A DNA stretch of 23,463 bases from the IMG/VR virus record IMGVR_UViG_3300032087_001960, positions 1 through 23,463 of that record; one strand, written 5' to 3'. A program made the position numbers and the translations under genes. Shown piece by piece: positions 20,505-23,463 of this stretch. The notes under the pieces were generated by a model. That model was given only the letters and a program-made list of their open reading frames with translations, did no database searches and was not told where the DNA came from. Positions within the stretch are counted from its first letter, which is position 1. Every line of letters begins with the position of its first letter. This DNA comes from a virus.

Positions 20505-22726
20505 TGGCATTAGTAGATTTACCTCAGTTCAAAAGTAAAAACCCTTTGGCCTCTTATGCAGCAGCAGAGAAATTTGTAGAAGGTGACGCGCAAAGAGTTA
20601 GAGCAGCTATTGGTCAAAATGAAAACCAGTTTAATGATGCTTTAAACCAACCTTGGGAGAGTTTCCAACAACAATTTCCAGAAACAACTTTTAGGAATCA
20701 ACAAGAGTACGATACATTTAAAAACCAATATGACCCAAGACAACCTAAGTGGGCAGATTTTGCTACTGCTTATGGCCCTACTGAAGCTATGAAAGTTTTA
20801 AATAGAACTGGAATTTCAGCTATGTGGTTAGGGGCAGATGCTGATGAAGTTAGAGAGTTTGATATAAATACCGCTAAATGGAACCCTGATGAAGGGGGAT
20901 TTGATGTATTCGCAAGAGTATCTGATAAAAAGAATAAAAGAAGTTTTACTGCCCCATTACTCCGTTTTGGTAAGAAGGTTAAAGATGTATTTACTGGCGG
21001 GGGAGATGAAGCTGTTGAACAAGAGTCTTTAGCAACTTTGCCATTATCAGCTTTTGAAAATATGTACCAAGGGGCAAAATATGCTACTTCTAGATACTTA
21101 GGAGACCCAGGAATCGAGCTCCTACAAGCAAATCCAAAAGCAAAAGAGATTGAAAAATTAACTTTTTTTGACACTTCAGCCCCAGCAAGGGGGGAGAGAG
21201 AAGATTGGTTATTTTCTCTTGGAACTCAATTAGTTACAGATTTAGGGGGAGAGCAACCTACGCCTACTACTGAAGAGCCTACTACAGCAACTACACCTAC
21301 CACCCCAACACCTTATCAGCCTAACTTAGAGTTAGGATTAACAAGTGAAGATTATAGGGTTTTGGCTGATACTCAAGCAGACTTTAAATTATCCGAAGAT
21401 AAACAAAAAGCTTTAGAATCTTATATTTTTGTCCCAGGGACTCGACCTTTTAATATGTCAGAAGAGGAGTTTAACTCAGAAAAATATAGTCAAAGAGATA
21501 GAGAAAAAAGGCTACCTGCAGCTGCTAACATAAAAACAATGCAGAACATAAATAGAATTATTAGAGAGACCTTAGATCCTATAGAGGGAGTAAGAGAAGG
21601 GTTTTCAGGTGAGTCTGTAGCGAGGGCTTTAGGTATGCCAAGTGACAAACCTAGGACTGCAGAAGAACAAGCAAATGTAGATGAGATATCTAACATATAT
21701 AGTAATGATGGGGTTTTAAGTCCAAGTAAAGTTTTAAGGGAAGCTTTTAAAATAAACCCAAATGCTATGTTAGAGTTTCAATCAGACCCAATCGCATTTG
21801 CAAACAAGTATAAAAATAATGTTAATGCGTTGAAAGGTACTCCTGTATCTCCAACTCAATCGAAGGAACTTATTGAGGGCAGTCCATTTAAATTAAATAA
21901 TAAAGATTTAAATGAGTTAAATACTGCAATAAAAAATAATGACCTCACAGGTTTTACAAATATTTTAAATAGACTTACAAAAGAAGGAACAGTACCAGAA
22001 GCACAACAACAAAAAATTGTAGATTTCTTAGGTAGGTCAAATAATTTTGTTAGAACAGGTAATCAAAGAAACCTTAATCATGCGATAGTAATGGATATGT
22101 GGAGTTCTTTAACTCCTACACAAAGAAATACTTATGCGGGGAGTTTAATACGTTTTGCAGAAACAGGTTACTTAACTTTTGAGGGAGTAGAACAACAGAG
22201 GAAACTCACTTCTGATGCATTATCTGCGCAACAAGATACAATGGAATTAAGTGGTATTGGTAAAGATCTTTTAGGTTTAATACCTACTTTTACTGACCCT
22301 AATTATCAGCTTAACCCTAGAGATGCAGAACAGATAGCAGCTTTTGGTCAACAGATTTCTAATGAAAAAGATTATCAAGCTTTATTATCTACTTCGGGTA
22401 TATACTTAAAAAGAGCTATTGAGGAAAAAGGCTCTCCAGGTCTTTTACAAAGAGTACTTTCGTTTGGACAAGCAAAAGGCCCTGCAGCTTCTGGTTTCAC
22501 TTTAGGACCTAATGTTGTAGCTTTAGATGCACAAAATAATTACACCGATGACCCTGCTGCTGCAGATAAATTTAGAGTTAGAGACCCAGGTGGAAGAGGG
22601 TTTAGAGGTGGGGTAATTACTAAGAATGAATTACTAGACCTTATTGGCCCAGAAGGAATAGCAATGTTGATGGGGGTTAGTGCTGAAAATGCTAAGAGAA
22701 ACCCAGAATTAAAAGGTGGGGGGTAA
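20504..22726 (+). CDS. Large internal virion (ejection) protein, 740 aa
   Basis: Not assignable to a named family by eye. Long helical, Gln/Asn/Lys-rich protein, with a Thr/Pro-rich linker at about residues 254-272 (PTPTTEEPTTATTPTTPTPY) that separates an N-terminal globular part from a helical C-terminal part. No Cys and no clear catalytic motif. Position and size match the large core proteins that short-tailed phages inject before the DNA. Coupled to the previous gene by a TAATG overlap. Confidence 0.75.
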   Translation: MALVDLPQFKSKNPLASYAAAEKFVEGDAQRVRAAIGQNENQFNDALNQPWESFQQQFPETTFRNQQEYDTFKNQYDPRQPKWADFATAYGPTEAMKVLNRTGISAMWLGADADEVREFDINTAKWNPDEGGFDVFARVSDKKNKRSFTAPLLRFGKKVKDVFTGGGDEAVEQESLATLPLSAFENMYQGAKYATSRYLGDPGIELLQANPKAKEIEKLTFFDTSAPARGEREDWLFSLGTQLVTDLGGEQPTPTTEEPTTATTPTTPTPYQPNLELGLTSEDYRVLADTQADFKLSEDKQKALESYIFVPGTRPFNMSEEEFNSEKYSQRDREKRLPAAANIKTMQNINRIIRETLDPIEGVREGFSGESVARALGMPSDKPRTAEEQANVDEISNIYSNDGVLSPSKVLREAFKINPNAMLEFQSDPIAFANKYKNNVNALKGTPVSPTQSKELIEGSPFKLNNKDLNELNTAIKNNDLTGFTNILNRLTKEGTVPEAQQQKIVDFLGRSNNFVRTGNQRNLNHAIVMDMWSSLTPTQRNTYAGSLIRFAETGYLTFEGVEQQRKLTSDALSAQQDTMELSGIGKDLLGLIPTFTDPNYQLNPRDAEQIAAFGQQISNEKDYQALLSTSGIYLKRAIEEKGSPGLLQRVLSFGQAKGPAASGFTLGPNVVALDAQNNYTDDPAAADKFRVRDPGGRGFRGGVITKNELLDLIGPEGIAMLMGVSAENAKRNPELKGGG

Positions 22727-22729
22727 AGT

Positions 22730-23463
22730 GTGGCAGAGAATAAAAATGCCCTTGCTGACTATTTTACCCAACAAGCTGGCACTCTAACTGGTCTCGCTGA
22801 GGGAGAACAGCAACAAGAAGAATTTGCAGCAAGAACTGATCTTAGAAGACCATCAGGTTTCCGTGAACAATTTTCTGAATCTGTAAGAGCTGGTGCACAA
22901 CAGGTTGAAGCTGATGTAAAAACTTTTGGTGCTATAAGCAACTTTATTAGGGGTAATGAAGAAGAAGCCCAAAAACAACTTAATTACGCAAATCGTTTAC
23001 AAGAAAGCTATGGAGCAATCCTTGAACCTATAGGTGACTTTGAACAGTTTTTAGAACAACCAACCTATGATGGTTTTTTAGATGAACTTTCTAAAGTAGG
23101 TATAGTAGCTCCCCAAGCATTATTTTCTATTGCTAGTGGTGGTACAGGTTTAATTGCAGGTTTATTAGGAAAAAGTGTTCTTACAGCAGGGGGAAAAGCT
23201 GCTAGTAAAAAACTTCTTGTAGACTTACAAAAGAAAAAATTAAATAGCTTAAAAGGTACAGGTCCAGCTTTAACAAAAGAAGAAAAAGAAATTTTAGAAA
23301 GTGCGTACCAAGGTTTACGTGCTGCAAAGTATACTCCTGCTGGTCAAGCAGAAGCGGCTAGACAGTTACAAAGAGCTCGTCAGTCAGACATACCTCTTGC
23401 CCAACTAGGTTTTTGGGGTGGTGCTTTTGCACAAGGTGAAGTTGTAGGTGCTTCACAATCCTT
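22730..23463 (+). CDS. Large internal virion protein, N-terminal part (runs off right edge)
   Basis: GTG start at 22730, 3 nt after the previous stop, preceded by AGGTGGGGGG. The 244 readable codons have no stop. N-terminal sequence VAENKNALADYFTQQAGTLT, then Gln/Glu-rich helices. A hydrophobic Gly/Ala segment at about residues 124-156 (GIVAPQALFSIASGGTGLIA then GLLGKSVLTAGGKAA) could cross or insert into a membrane. Another hydrophobic Gly-rich patch is near the edge (GFWGGAFAQGEVVG). This pattern of membrane-active and helical parts is usual in the largest ejection proteins, some of which carry a lytic transglycosylase further on; none is visible in this part. Confidence 0.8.
   Translation, partial: MAENKNALADYFTQQAGTLTGLAEGEQQQEEFAARTDLRRPSGFREQFSESVRAGAQQVEADVKTFGAISNFIRGNEEEAQKQLNYANRLQESYGAILEPIGDFEQFLEQPTYDGFLDELSKVGIVAPQALFSIASGGTGLIAGLLGKSVLTAGGKAASKKLLVDLQKKKLNSLKGTGPALTKEEKEILESAYQGLRAAKYTPAGQAEAARQLQRARQSDIPLAQLGFWGGAFAQGEVVGASQS

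Noticed and set aside
1-23463. CRISPR array, tRNA, rRNA, insertion sequence
   Set aside because: No regularly spaced direct repeats, no cloverleaf or rRNA core, and no transposase or terminal-repeat pair was seen by reading both strands.

Overview
This window looks like one contiguous piece of an AT-rich, tailed double-stranded DNA phage of the short-tailed (podovirus) type. The evidence is a small and large terminase, a P22-type portal, a scaffold, an N4-gp56-type major capsid protein, connector proteins and a run of large Ala/Gln-rich internal (ejection) proteins, all packed with start/stop overlaps. The gene set and base composition are most like phages of marine Alphaproteobacteria. That host assignment is inference from protein style; nothing in the sequence proves it. 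No integrase, CRISPR array, tRNA, rRNA or insertion sequence was seen, so nothing points to a temperate life cycle.

Layout. Positions 1-9646 read almost entirely leftward (minus strand) and hold replication and accessory genes: a family A DNA polymerase cut by the left edge, several small unknown proteins, a MoxR-type AAA+ ATPase, a metallopeptidase-like VWA protein, and three tiny overlapping membrane-protein genes. One gene breaks the pattern. A probable structural protein at 2035-2445 reads rightward with its own sigma70-like promoter, a palindrome in the promoter spacer, a 5' hairpin and a terminator. Positions 9647-9902 are a divergent control region with a near-palindrome, a terminator-like hairpin and a 13-bp direct repeat. 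From 9903 to the right edge everything reads rightward: HNH protein, TerS, TerL, portal, scaffold, capsid, connectors and ejection proteins.

Two non-coding stretches stand out. The first, 8708-9219, carries 11 exact copies of TGTAACA (on both strands, within 327 bp) between two leftward intrinsic terminators; it is the best candidate for a replication origin or a regulator-binding array. The second, 15725-15936, lies between scaffold and capsid. It has a good sigma70-like promoter (TTGGCA-N16-TATAAG) whose expected start coincides with a roughly 150-nt, strongly foldable leader just before the capsid gene.

How it fits together. The leftward block probably makes early and replication products. 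The MoxR/VWA pair, with two unknown proteins between them, resembles bacterial ATPase-VWA chaperone modules and may remodel a host or phage complex. The rightward block packages DNA (HNH, TerS, TerL, portal), builds the procapsid (scaffold, capsid) and then adds connectors and ejection proteins. The capsid gene seems to have its own transcription unit, with a promoter before it and a terminator after it, which would let capsid protein be made in excess over its neighbours.
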